Under the pieces are notes generated by a model. That model was given only the letters and a program-made list of their open reading frames with translations. It did not search any database and was not told the origin of the DNA. Of a stretch of 64,000 bases of DNA, positions 33,195 to 44,975 are shown piece after piece. The stretch is from Massariosphaeria phaeospora. Lineage: Eukaryota > Ascomycota > Dothideomycetes > Pleosporales. The stretch lies in the NCBI GenBank assembly GCA_011032825.1, contig JAADJZ010000006.1, forward strand, positions 1-64,000, written 5' to 3'. The position numbers and the translations under genes are program-made. The first letter of the stretch is position 1. Every line of letters begins with the position of its first letter.

Positions 33195-35665
33195 TCAGCA
33201 AACCGCATGCGTCTTCCCCGTCTTGCCCTGCAGACTATGCGTCTCATCATCAAAATGGCCCGTCGCCGTCTTCTGCAACACATTGCTAAGCAACGTAGTG
33301 CGGCGTCGCAGGAGAGCGTGCCTATTTCAAAAACATGTTAGCAAACTGAACCGTAACAACTGCTTTGAAGGGGGGTTGGGGTAAGAAACGTAGTAACTTA
33401 CTCCTTCTCGGCCTGCAGCCGCTTGCCATCCATGGCGTCCAGCGTCTGCAGCGCGAGCTTGAAATCCGCGATCAGCGCGTCGCAGCGCGACTTGGTGAAG
33501 TCCTCGCGCACGACGATGCGCATCATTTTCATCTGCTCGGAGTGGGGCGCCATGGTGTAGGCCGGGACGACCCAGCCGCGCTCGCGGAGTTGGTGGGCTC
33601 TGTGTTGGGAGGGTGGGCGTTAGTTGACTGACTGCGGTGGCGGACTGGACTGCAGACTACTGCTACGAGGGCAAGTGCAGTGAAGTTGAGTGGAGTGAGG
33701 TGAAGAAAAGAGATAGGTTGGGTATACGTACACGGCAAACTCATCGTACTGCTTGCCCGAATCCTCATCCATCCTCACCGCCACGAGCGGAAGCCCCGCG
33801 CCGCCCTTCTGCGACAAGATGATAAAACCGAGCTCCTCGAGGTTGGCGGAGAGATAGTCGGCGGTACGCGTGAGGTTCAGCATAACGCGCCTGTATCCGC
33901 GCTTGCCGAGGCGGATCAGCTGGTAGTACTGGCCGATGATCTGGGACGCGCCGCGCGAGAAGTTCAGCGTGAAGGACGCCTGGTCGGCGCCGAGGTAGTT
34001 GATGTTGAAGATGAGCTCCTTGGGCAGGAATTTGGGGTCGCGCCAGAGGACCCAGCCGACGCCGGGGTAGACCAGGCCGTATTTGTGGCCCGAGACGTTG
34101 ATGGATACGACTGGTTGGTGTTAGTTTGGAGGGAGAGGCGTCGTGGGGAAAGGGGCGTAAGGACCTTTGGGGAGGCGGAAGTCCCAAAGGAGGTTGGGGC
34201 AGACGAAGGGGGCGACGAAGCCGCCGCTGGCAGCGTCGACGTGGATGGGGACGTCTATGTTCCTCTCGACCAAGAGGTCGTTTATGCCCTTGATGTCTTC
34301 GTACTGTGTCAATGTTAGTAGGTACTCGATCCAATCGCACTGTTGTCTTGGTGTGTGTGCTTACCTCGCCAGTGTATGTGGTTCCCAAGATGGCACAAAT
34401 TCCGATTGTGTTCTCGTCGATGAGGTCCACTGCTTCCTTCGGATCGATGACATATCGTTCGGTCGTGCAGTAGACTATGTGTATCATGTCAGCGAGCACT
34501 CGGAAGATGTTTGGCAGTATGCAGTTCAGTCGCCCACCGGGTGTACAATGCCAGCTGTACAGTCAGATAGAACGAGAGATTAGAGTGGAGCCGACCAGCA
34601 TCTCTACCAGGGAGAGGCCAAGAACCTCTGACATACCGTATCTCTCCTCCACATCAAAGTACCTAGCAGCCTTCTCCCAACACACCTGTACAGCCTGGCG
34701 CCACAGTCAGCACCAAACTACCACCCCAAATCCATCCATAAAGCACTTACCGAGTTCATGATGATATTCGGATTATCAAACGGCTTGCCCTCAGCCTTGC
34801 GCTTGTTCCTCCAAAGCTTCTTCATCGCCAAAACACCAAGCTGTAGACAGACATTAGCGCCAATCCATCCCTTAGCACACTTCCCACACTATAGTACTTT
34901 CTCGTGTGATTGTTTATCGCGGACGTACCATAATGCCTTCGGAGCTACCAATCGTCGACGTTCCCATCGTCGACGTACCGTCTTCAGACGTCGGCGCGTT
35001 GAAGAGCCGAGCGATCATGGACACGCAGCGGGCTTGGATGTCTGCGCTGACGGGGTATTCCTCGTAGTCTGTGGCCTGTATCAGCATTCCGTGCTAGTTC
35101 GGACAGCTTGTGTGTGGGTGGACGGACCGATGAAGTTCTTCGCGAAGGCGTCGAGCATGAGTTTCTCGGCTTCCTCCTCCACTGGTAGAGTTAGTATTGA
35201 TCAGATGGTATGGATGTAGGATACGCACTATAGGTAGTGACGAAGGAGGCCAGATTCAACGTCGGCGCCTGTGTATGTGTCAATTGTGCCATGCTCCACA
35301 AATCCTGCACGCAAACGTACGCCATCGAGTGTCAGGTCGTCCTTGATCATGCGGTATGCCCTAGACTCGACGTCAACGGTAGGCCGTGAGACGTTCTGCG
35401 GGGCGCATACACTTGGGGAGGCATTTCCTTGTCCTACTTCTCAATTAGCAAAATATCTTCGAGCACGCCCTCCACAGCAAGCACATACCGGCATCTCATG
35501 CCTCGGCAGGTCCGCCGCCGCATACTTGGAGCCATACACCGTGGCTGTGAACTCGTCGTCATCGTCCTCGTCGACATCATCGAGCCTCAGCGCACTGAAG
35601 CCCTCATTGAGCGCCTTGGCCTCCTTGACTTCAAGGTCTGTGGCCACGCGGTTGAGGTGCACCAT
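33195..35665 (-). CDS. gad1: glutamate decarboxylase (PLP-dependent)
   Basis: Forms GABA from glutamate using pyridoxal phosphate, in the cytosol. Thirteen exons on the minus strand: 35665-35489, 35433-35411, 35360-35321, 35268-35229, 35181-35128, 35068-34929, 34840-34751, 34694-34637, 34474-34365, 34303-34165, 34110-33732, 33599-33402 and 33321-33195; 524 aa. The PLP lysine is Lys300 in [19 protein letters not shown] gives the cofactor-binding Asp. The last exon encodes a basic segment and ends KTHAVC, a conserved fungal GAD tail. Its upstream donor GTAAGT overlaps an in-frame TAA, so an unspliced mRNA would stop at ...EKE. Exon 2 is only 23 nt. Introns are 47-162 nt. The N-terminal 40 residues are acidic ([10 protein letters not shown]) and not conserved. 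Confidence 0.94.
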
Positions 35666-36869
35666 ACTGAATAGGCGAACTTAATTGAAGTATAAGCAAT
35701 TGGAAAAGAGTAGGTTAACAGGGTGCGAGTTCAAAAGACGCGTACCGGTGGTGCTTCTTTATCAAGGATCGAGCTGTGGGGTGGCGGGGTAACTCAGCTC
35801 CCCAAACCAGGCAAGTCCGTCTGTCCTCAACGCATACCACAGTCACCAGTCCGTCAGCCTGCAGCACGACCCGCACCAGGGCGGCCTGTGAGATAGTCGA
35901 TGCTTGCTTGCGTGGCGCGAGTAGCCTTCTAGCACAGTGCGTCTGTCCTGTGATCCAAGGTTGACGTATGGTGCATGTCCGTTCCCCACCCCCTGATTCG
36001 ATCGCCGCAAACAAGCCTTGTTTGCAAAAGCTTGAATGGCGGTTAGTTATAGGCATAGGATCAAGCATTGGCTTACACCGCCTCGTGGACGCTTAGCTGC
36101 ACACTAGCTGTATGCAGAGCGCTATGCTTTTTCCTAGACGCTTTGAGGGGTCAAGTTACAAGCTCCAGATACCTCAATGAACACTTAGCTTATCCTGCGA
36201 CGTTGCCTAGAAATGCTCGAGATAGTCCCATTAGCTCAAAATACACAGCAGAAGTAAACCTGACACGAATCTACACGTCTGTTGTACAACTTCGCGCATT
36301 GTGGCCGTTTATGGAAAGTGTAGGATTATAGGTAGATAGATATGGCTGTGAATGCTCCGAATCGAGTTGGTAACCCTGCCGCGACATGCATGTCTTGAGC
36401 TACCCAACAGCGTAGGCAGGCATCTATCGACAGGCTACCATCCGCGCAATCGGCAATCGAGCAACTGGTGAGAAAATCATTTGGCTATGCTGTCCAGCTT
36501 CCAGTAATCAGCTTACAAATCTATTTTCATATCGTAACCATATCCAAAGGTCCTTCCGTTGCAAGTGTATTCCTAAATGCCATAAACACTCTTGGAAGGA
36601 TATCATAACGAGTAAGAGAGCCAACAAAGCCCGAACACCAAAGATCGATCACGGTTGATACAAGGAGATAGAGACCACTTTTGGAACGAACCAGATGCCT
36701 GCGAACAGGCGAACAGGTGGAATGTGTCGACGCCAGTATGCCAGACTTAGACAGTAGATAACCGATAGTCCCGGCGTTGTAGTACAAACAGTAAGACTCA
36801 CACCGGTTGCTGGTCGGCGGAGACGGTGCCTGATTCGCTCCGTTTTTCTTAAATACACCTGGATTTGCT
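35666..36869. other. intergenic: promoter of gad1 and 3' flank of the Zn2Cys6 gene
   Basis: About 1.2 kb without a credible gene. The GAD-proximal half should hold its promoter; no clear TATA box or known operator was picked out. The distal half is AT-rich 3' flank of the regulator. Confidence 0.5.
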
Positions 36870-39792
36870 TCATATGATGTTCGCAATACTGATGCGGCTC
36901 GTACTGGATGGCGCAGGAGGAGGCATCGCCGCTGATCGAGGAGGCGATGTGGGTGCATTGGGTGCTAGCGGCGCTAACTGGACACGTTTGACGGGGTTAT
37001 GCGGCGGAGGATAGTACGTTGGAGGGTGACGAGGACGATGCTCTTCCATCAACTGGCGAATCATCTGCTCAACTCGTCCCCAGTCATCCCACTCCCTTGC
37101 TCCATTCACTGGCGATCCCGGGTTCGGGCGCAGCGGCAGAGAGCCGTGTGTCGGTTCTCCAGAACTGTGCGCTTCTATCCCGCGTTGTGAAGCGGTATGG
37201 CTCATATTCGATCCTTCTGGGGGATAGTCGCCACCTGCCCATGCCCAGGAATGCTCGAGGTTGCCTTGCAAATCACCGCTGACATATGCCAGCATCTCTT
37301 CGTCTTGCTTCAGCTGATGGCTGCTCTTGCCACTGCGCACACGCTCCATTAGACGATCGAGGAAGAAAGCGAAATTTCTGCCGCAGGCCGAGTTCACCTT
37401 ACGCACATTTCCAATCGCTGTAGATAAGTGAAGGCAGGCCAGCGCTGCGCCGTAGTCACCGGAAAAGCATAAGACTAGTAAACAGCGCCAATTGTGTATG
37501 CAGACCATGTTCGAGGTTTGCTGAACAACTCTTGTTTGCCAACTCTTCTCTGAATCTGGTTTGCCCGGCATGGGCTGTAGCGTCCGAGATATGCACTTGG
37601 CAGTATCTTGGGCCACGGAGAGGCAACGACGCAGGGCATCCGTTCGTTCGGATGGTCGACATACAGGCGAGATGTTGCGTCGATAAAGTTGAAAGCGTGC
37701 GAACTGAAGGGTGATAAGTGGTAAGAGTGTCGATGGCTCTAGAGGTTCCTCAGAGCTTGGTCTATACGATTCCGGGAAGAGACCTAGCGTCGATTGAAAC
37801 TTTTCGTCAAAGCTCTGAATTGTTTGGGGAGTGATTACACTCGATTTAAGCGCTTGGTACAGAGGCGAGAATAATTTAGTTACCTGAACCACTGCTAAAA
37901 GCCCGGTGAGTCGTGTGTCGCTTGTTCGGCGAAGAAAGCCTTGGGGTTGGATGTAGCGATCTTCTACCGATGATGGCAAGGAGATGTCACAGTCATCTTC
38001 GTTGATCAGCATTGAACAATTCATGCCCAGAGAGAAAATGCTGGGAAATAGTTAGCACCCATGCTCGTTCACGCAGTTAGCTCAAGCTTACCGGTCCTGT
38101 GTGTACATTGACCACCAGAGTCGCCGTCGCATCTCATCTTCTAGAACAGGCCGAGGAAGGAGTTCCGCGTTAACGCCTAAATCTTGCGCAATCCTCACAG
38201 CAGACGCTAACCACATTGTTCCAGAGGACTTGATGTTGCTCTCGGTAGCGAAAACGCTCAATAGCAATGCAACTTGTGCATGAGTAATGGTCAAGGTGTG
38301 CGGCCAAGGCACCATCGCTTCAGTCGCTATCTCGAAGAACGGCATGCCCACTTCTGTACTTTTCGGAGACCCCATTGAATGCGTAGATGATTGCAAGGTT
38401 CCACATGCCAACACTGCGAAGAACAATCCAATCCACTCCCGTGACATCCCCTGGAAACTTCTTGCTGTGTATATCTCGTCCACTTCTTTCTGGAACGTCG
38501 GCCAGTGTAACAATGGGCAATATTCATGAGTAGAATCAAGGTAGGCCCGAGAAAGATGTGCGAAGACTGCCCGCAGCGGCATCTCGGGGAAAGTTGCTGC
38601 CAGATTGTTCCCGTGCTTGTGCATAGGAGATTCGAAGATGCCGCGTGAGTGAATCCTTATATTCCGGCGTACATGATCAAAATTGTTCATGGCCGGAGCC
38701 TGGACTCTGTGATGCGAGTTGTGTAGTAGAGGGACGTTCTCTAAGGATGTGGAGGGTGGGGGATCTCGATCGACTTCCATGCTGTCCCGATCTGGGTGTC
38801 TTGTCCGTAGATGGCTGTTCTCCTGTCTGAGATCTGCAATCTGACTCTGGAGGTCTTGAACCTGTCTGCAAGGACGATCAGCACAACACCTTCGTGAACT
38901 TCGCAACTGCGGCTTACTTGATCGAAGACATTCTACGGTTCGTCTCTTTTGTGAATTGGCATTTGTGGTTACGACTAGAACATTCAGAACACGCTGTTGT
39001 CTCGGTGGCATCGCACTACATAAGTTTGTTAGGGTCATGTGGAATGGCAAGTGGTGTGACAGCGGCCGGACAGTGATATCGTTGGTACGCTCTGCCACAA
39101 CCACCTCAACTTGAACCATCCCATCATAGTCCACACGGCAGGCAGGCGAGAAAGGGCCATTTCGTCAATGGTGGCCCGAATCGAAGAAAGAGATCAAACA
39201 AGCAGAGTGGCATCGATAGTGGTGAGAGGATCCGCCATCCACCTAGAGATCTGGTGAAGTCCTCCTAGCATTTGGCAACTGTTCGACCCGATGTAGAAAC
39301 TCAGTGCTTACCTTGACTTTGCGTTCTCGACATGCATCGCACTAGAAGATACAAGTCAGCAAACTGTCGAGACAAAGAACCAGTCTTATCCACATCAAAG
39401 CCTTGAGACAGCACTTAGGATCGGAAAAGGAAATGTGCAGTAGTGAACCTACGTACCGACGGATCCTTTCTACGCTGCCTATAAGCTCTCTTCGCCGAGG
39501 AAAACTGGTGTGTAGGTGACATCCCAGCAGCTGAAACACCTTCAGGTTCGTTTGTGTGGGCGTCTTGTATGGGAATCGTCCTTGGGGACGTGGACGACAT
39601 ATCGTAGGTATACAATGCAGGGTTGTATGGTCCAGGAGACCTCGAGCCAGGTTGAGATAGTGGAGTAGCCAGCGTGCGCGGACCCTGTGTAAAGGGATTC
39701 GGAGGTGCAGGCACCATAGTTCGTGGCGAAGAGCTTGTCGAAGAGCTGTCGGTATGGCGTTGGTACGCATTGTTTGACACTGGAGCGTCCAT
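36870..39792 (-). CDS. Zn(II)2Cys6 transcription factor with fungal MHR domain
   Basis: Nuclear DNA-binding regulator, target unknown. Minus-strand exons 39792-39457, 39341-39312, 39015-38918, 38865-38092 and 38040-36870; 802 aa. The zinc cluster is CDACRERKVK then CDATETTACSEC and SSRNHKC, with Cys113, 116, 123, 131, 134 and 141 binding two zincs. It is followed by a linker (QFTKETNRRMSS) and a short coiled coil (about 155-180) for dimerisation. The fungal-specific middle homology region begins at about residue 240 (PLLHWPTFQKEVDEIY, RRRLWWSMYTQDR). The tail is Pro-rich. Exon 2 is a 30-nt micro-exon encoding the first half of the cluster; the next intron is 296 nt. The start was set at the Met in MDAPVSNN. 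Proximity to the GAD gene may be chance. Confidence 0.88.
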
Positions 39793-40850
39793 ACTGGATG
39801 AACGCAGAGGGAACTGCAGACTCAAGGTCAAGGGATTAGGGTAGATACTGTAGGGTTAAGAAGATAGTCTCGGTAGCAGCCGAAGGTCGCTTGGGTACGC
39901 CCAGCAATGTGGAAAGTACCCGGCTCCGATTCAAGGAGTAGCCAAAGAACAAGGTTGCGTTTAGTACATGGTACTAGCTTTGTTCGATCTCATGGGTTCC
40001 CGCTATGGCCCAGGAGCTTATTAGGTGGTAGAGTAGGCTGATTGCGAAAGCCACAATTAGCTGAAGCAGACTACCCGTAGAGGCGAGGCGATTTCGTTTT
40101 GTTGACAGCCGATGAAACCACTTGTTTGAACTCTGGCTCGGGCAGTTGCGCAGTGCAGACGTGCGGCACTTCTGACACAGTAAGTCAGCCAAGCGGTCAG
40201 GCAAGGTGTAAAGATAGTGAACATGGGCGGGAAATCAGCAGTAGACGCTGATTGAGGTTACAAACAGAGGGCTCCAGAGCCGTTCTCGAAGTCTCGGAAC
40301 GAAACTGCAATGGCGTTCGCCTGCTGGCGTGGACAGCGCTATGGATGACAACGGACGAATAGCAGAGAGATGGGGAATGGGGTAGGGTTCACCAACCTGA
40401 GTACAAAAGACAATGGGATTATTGGTTTGGCAGGAAACGGAATTGTCGGAGAGGATCGCATGTCCCAGAAGTGACGTTACGCGCGGTGATCAGCTTGTTC
40501 CCGAATATGTACTTGCAGTGGAAATAGCAACAGCAGGCAGATGCACGCGTTTGTGAGAGGCGTGAGAACTGCCCGGGCCAGTCGCCACCTGCCTTGGATA
40601 TCGGGTGATTGGAGAAAACAGAGGATTAGCCAAGTCACTGCTCCGCGGAAGCATGCTCAGATCGAAATGTAGCAAGACGAAAGCAGAGGCCTTTGCAAAT
40701 GACGGCTTCACGAGCATCGAGACGACTAGCCGAGTGCGGTGGATGCCAGATGGTCAATATGAAGGAGCTGCCATGGCACACTCTCGAGGTGTGGCGGATC
40801 GCCACAGTGCCTTACAGGCAGCTGCCCCCTGCACTTCGGCCAGGAAGCTG
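39793..40850. other. upstream region of the Zn2Cys6 gene
   Basis: Promoter-side DNA of the regulator. No credible gene and no TATA box close to the start; several short open frames only. Confidence 0.5.
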
Positions 40851-43360
40851 TCAGGAAAGACAGCTTGGAGGTCTTCCAGGCTCGGGAACAATCTTTGCCC
40901 AATGGTGCCCGTGGTGTGCGTCGGCAGCAGTAGTCGCTACACACCCTTGAGATGCAGATGCAGCAGATGCGGACGCGAAAGCGACGCCGCGAGAACGACG
41001 CCAGCAGCCAGAAGCGGCATGCTGTCCCCGTAGTCCAGGTCGGATGAAGATCCGGAGGCCTAGTTTTGGAGCGTGGTCGAGCCCGTCAAGCAGCCCGCGC
41101 CGTAGCCAGTCCCGATGGGGGCTACCCTGGGACGAGAGGCGACGCATTTGGGGAGCGGAGAGGCAGCGCCTGGGGCACGACGCAGGGGCCGTGGCGGTGA
41201 CGGTGCCGGCGGTGGAGTCGTGGCGAGGATCCAGGTGGTGATGGAGGAGGTGAGGTTCGCCTCGCTTACGGTGGTAGGCCAGAGCACGTACAGATTGTGT
41301 GCATCGCTGGAGAGGCGGGATCCACCTCGAGCTCAACGCCCGCCCGGCACCAGCAAGGCTCTCGCCCAGCACGCCGACGCTGGCTGCCGCTGTCTGTCGA
41401 GGCTCGAGGCCTTCGCAGGCCGTGCTGTTCTCTGCCCGCTGCTGCACGCCGCCTCTGACAGCAGCTCGACGGCCCAACACTGGCTGGCACCCGCCGACAG
41501 CTGGGGCACTGGGGCGCCGAAGCCGCATCCGCGCAGCCCCAACGTAGCACGACCTGGCCCCCGCAGGCCTCTGGGTTTTCGACGCAGCCAGGCCCGGCGC
41601 CCGCCAGTTACCGTGGCCCTTCCGATTTGCTGCGGGCTCGGACGTCGAGAGGCGGCGGTGCATGTCACATCTAACGGGAGGCGGGAAGCCCTCCAAGCTC
41701 GCCGACCCACCACCGACCGGCAGCCATGGCCCGCCCGCACTGCTGAGGAGTGAGGACTGCCCATCGCTGTGGCATCTGCCGCCGACAGCCAGAGCCCAGC
41801 AGCCAACCTGCGCAACGTTGGACAAGCCATGCATGGTGGCTCTCGAGTCTGACTGAATCTTGCTCGCGTTTCCCATGTTCCCCACGTCGCAGCCGCACCG
41901 CCAGACCCACCCGCCGGGCCCTTCGCGCCCTTTGGCTCCCCCCTCGAGCCTTGTAGCGTCCTGCCGGCGTCGGCCTCCTGGCATATCAAGTTTCTCAGTC
42001 TTGCATCTCCGCCGCATGGTGCGCGGTACCGAGGTGTCAGAGCCTTGAGAGCTTCCGAGGAAGATGCTGCCAACTGCCGAACCCCCATATAGATTCTAGA
42101 CCCCGTCCTGGAGGGCGGCGCTCGTGCTGCCGGCCTTCTATCACACTCGGCGCATCTCGTGCCGACCGAGGGCTGGCTGCGCTTGTCAGAAAGCTCTCAG
42201 CACGCCGTCCCAAGTTGCTGCTGAGGCCGAGCGCGTGGGGACAAGCACGGATCCGTCCCCGTTAAAAATCGATCTGTCTGCCTGCGATGCGATGAACCAC
42301 AGTGCGACCTGGACCATGCCGCATCCTGGGCCTGCGCCTAGCCAGCATCGACGGCAGTATCAACTGCACTCCGGACACAGGACCGTCATCTCGAACTGGC
42401 ACCGTCCCCCATCGCTTACAAAGTTTGGCACGGCTGCGGAGGAGCGCGCCGCGGGATGGCTATCTGCGCGACTATTGACTCGACGTCGTGTCTACCTGCG
42501 CAGCTGTCTCCTGCATCCAGGCGGGCCAACGTGCCTCTTCGACGTGCCGAATGCCATGAGATCGACAAGACCATCGGTTACTTCCGCTCGGGCCACAGCC
42601 GGTCGACTTCAGAAGCCCATCTGCCCCACGCTGGGACAAGTCCCTTCGCCCGTTCCTGCCTCGACGATCCCTCCCAGGCCAGGCAGACCCAGCGCTGAGT
42701 ACAGGCTTTGCTCCCAAGCAGTCATGATCGGCCCTCCAGATAAGACGTCGACGACCAGCAGCAGCAGCAGGCTAATGTCTCGGGTGGCGATCAAGCGCTA
42801 GACGCTTACGAGCAGCGTCGATCCGCTCTCTGGCATCTCGTCCATCGACTGTTGCAACTTGCAGGGCACGGAACTCGCAGCCCGCGTGGTGATGTCGGGG
42901 GCGTGGTGCAACTTTCAAGGCATGTGGTCCCGAACTTGGCCGGTGGCAAATCCTTCAGCCGGGCCCTTGCCGGCTAGCGGTGACAGCGGAGATGCTTCCG
43001 TGTCGCCGTGCATGCGGCCTGGGCATCATCATCATCAAACCTTGCGTCCGATGGCTGTCGTTTCGCATCCGCCTCTCGATGCGCCTCGTGTCTCGGCAAA
43101 GGGTTTTAGCTCTAGATGTGGCTCTTGCCAATAATCAGGTCAGAGACACCGAGGCTTCTTCCTGCCCACCGGAGCCCAGGTCCGGCTCTGATGCTCGCCA
43201 GACTCACCCTTCGCCGTCCTCACACGCTTCGTTAGCATTCAGTACTGAGTCGACAGGTCGCGGACTCGGTCCCACAAGCAACGTGTTCTGCGATACACCT
43301 CATGGCTGTGTTCTCCATACACGTGGAAGCTTCAAGCGAGGGGGCACTCGCTAACCTTAA
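40851..43360. other. GC-rich gene-free island with overlapping open frames
   Basis: About 2.5 kb of distinctly GC-rich DNA. Long open frames occur on both strands over the same bases (minus 40851-42017, minus 41333-42088, plus 41115-41753, plus 42124-42801). Their translations are Arg/Ala/Gly/Pro/Ser-rich, lack any domain I know, and look like the by-product of few AT-rich stop codons. A non-coding RNA or a long upstream control region are alternatives. Confidence 0.45.
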
Positions 43361-44204
43361 CGCGACTTCACCTCCAAATCCGTCGATTCGATTCGATTCG
43401 ACTTGTCGATCTAAGTGTTTCAGTCGTTGCTGAAGCTAACTACTAGTGTGGTACTATGCTTACTTGGGACTTCTATATCATTGACATCTCAAGACGCGCT
43501 TAAGCTAGCTTTATAGGTCTCCTTTACGCATGGTCATTCATCCCACCAAACTCGACATTTTGAAATCGGCCATTACGGACACCGTTTCGACGCTTGAGCG
43601 CAACAGGAGTAATAGGAGTAACGCAGATTCTTCTAAGCAGTCGGTTCTGCAAGCAAGCCGCATATGCAAATCGAGCAATGAAATGACTACGCTTTCAACA
43701 CTCAGGTCCCGCATAGGAGGAACCTAGTGTTGCTATACTGTATCCGCCGCGCGTTTCTTCGCTGCTATTTGCAAGAGAGGGTGTGTAGGGTTACATGCAC
43801 ACCTAGACTCATAGTATAGTTTGTAGTTGGTTATGCAAACCTTCGTCCGCAGAGAAAGCACATCAAGTCTCTTTTTCACATGGCATACACTCGAATCTCT
43901 TGCTCTACTTCATTATTTAACACGCGTAGCAAGCCCAGGCATAAGCAGTCCTGTTTCGAAGAACTTAGTGAACAATAGATACTCAGCCAACCCGTTGCGT
44001 TGCGATAGCGACGTACACGTTCTGTTACTACAGCCTCCTACTCACCTACCAATACAAGGACCTCGCTTTGCTTATTGTATTACGTTTATTTTCTTTCATT
44101 TCCTGTAGGGAGATGGATGGATATATATATACGTTAGAGGGAAGGTTACGGCGTTAGATTGGGGAAGACGAACGGACCTAGGAAGGAGGAAGTACTCGGT
44201 CAAA
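43361..44204. other. AT-richer gene-free stretch
   Basis: Sharp fall in GC relative to the preceding island. It includes a TTCGA repeat at 43384-43402. No gene was seen. Confidence 0.5.
43384..43402. repeat. (GATTC)n short tandem repeat
   Basis: About four GATTC units at the border between the GC-rich island and the AT-richer stretch. Confidence 0.7.
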
Positions 44205-44830
44205 TCATACTTGTGGGAAACTATTTCTTGCTTTTGCATGTTTGCGGTTTCGGGGGGGTGAGGGGATAGTGGGTTGGGGTGTGGTGGGATGGTTGGGTAA
44301 GTGGAGTGGAGTAGAGTAGAGTGGAGGGTGTGCGGTTTGGAGGTTTGGAGTGTTTGAGGGTTGGGGGTAGAGTTTGAGGGTTTGAGGGTTTGAGTTTTGC
44401 GTGCTTATAGGTGTGTAGCGTGTGGAGTATGTATAGGTGCTGGTAGTTGAGGGGGAGGGCATTGTGTTGCGTGTGGGCTGGGTTGAGCTGAGTTGAGCTG
44501 GGATGGATGAGTGGTGCGGGTACTGGGATTCAGGAGTAGGTTTGGAGCTGGAGGGATAGTAGAGGGGTGGTAGGGTAGTAGGTGTGGGTATGGAGATTCG
44601 GGCGTGTAGGTGTAAAGCTGTAGGAGTATCATTACGGCAGTGTAATTTTGAAGTTGCGAAGTGGCAGTGTAGTTGCGAAGCTTCGTTGCAGAGATTGGTT
44701 GTGAAGTGTGTTGCGAAGTGTGGGTGTGGTGTAGAAGTGCGATTAGGTGGCCATAGTTGCGTAAGTGCTATTGCGTGATAATAGTGGTAGTAGTGGTAGA
44801 TATTTGTGGGCTGATCAATCTGAACGATGG
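44205..44830 (+). repeat. G-rich strand-biased low-complexity tract (quadruplex-prone)
   Basis: The plus strand is nearly free of C and rich in GGG runs separated by T, TGT and TTTGA. Four G-runs with short loops at 44252-44279 meet the usual G-quadruplex pattern, and GGGTTTGA units repeat near 44354-44395. It lies downstream of the STAND gene stop, so that gene's sense strand is C-rich here. Confidence 0.7.
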
Positions 44831-44975
44831 AAGTGTTGGGCTAGGACGCGGAGTTTACATGTTTCTTCCTAGCAAACTTGCATTGTATTTCTACTAACTC
44901 GTCGAGCCGTCTTGGTTGTCGTTGTCGAAGTCGTCGACATCGACATCGTCGTCGTCTTCGAAGTCAGACTCATAA

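Noticed and set aside
40851..42017. 388-codon open frame on the minus strand
   Set aside because: The translation is Arg/Gly/Ala/Pro-rich without any domain, and it overlaps equally open frames on the other strand. It is best explained by GC-rich DNA with few stop codons.
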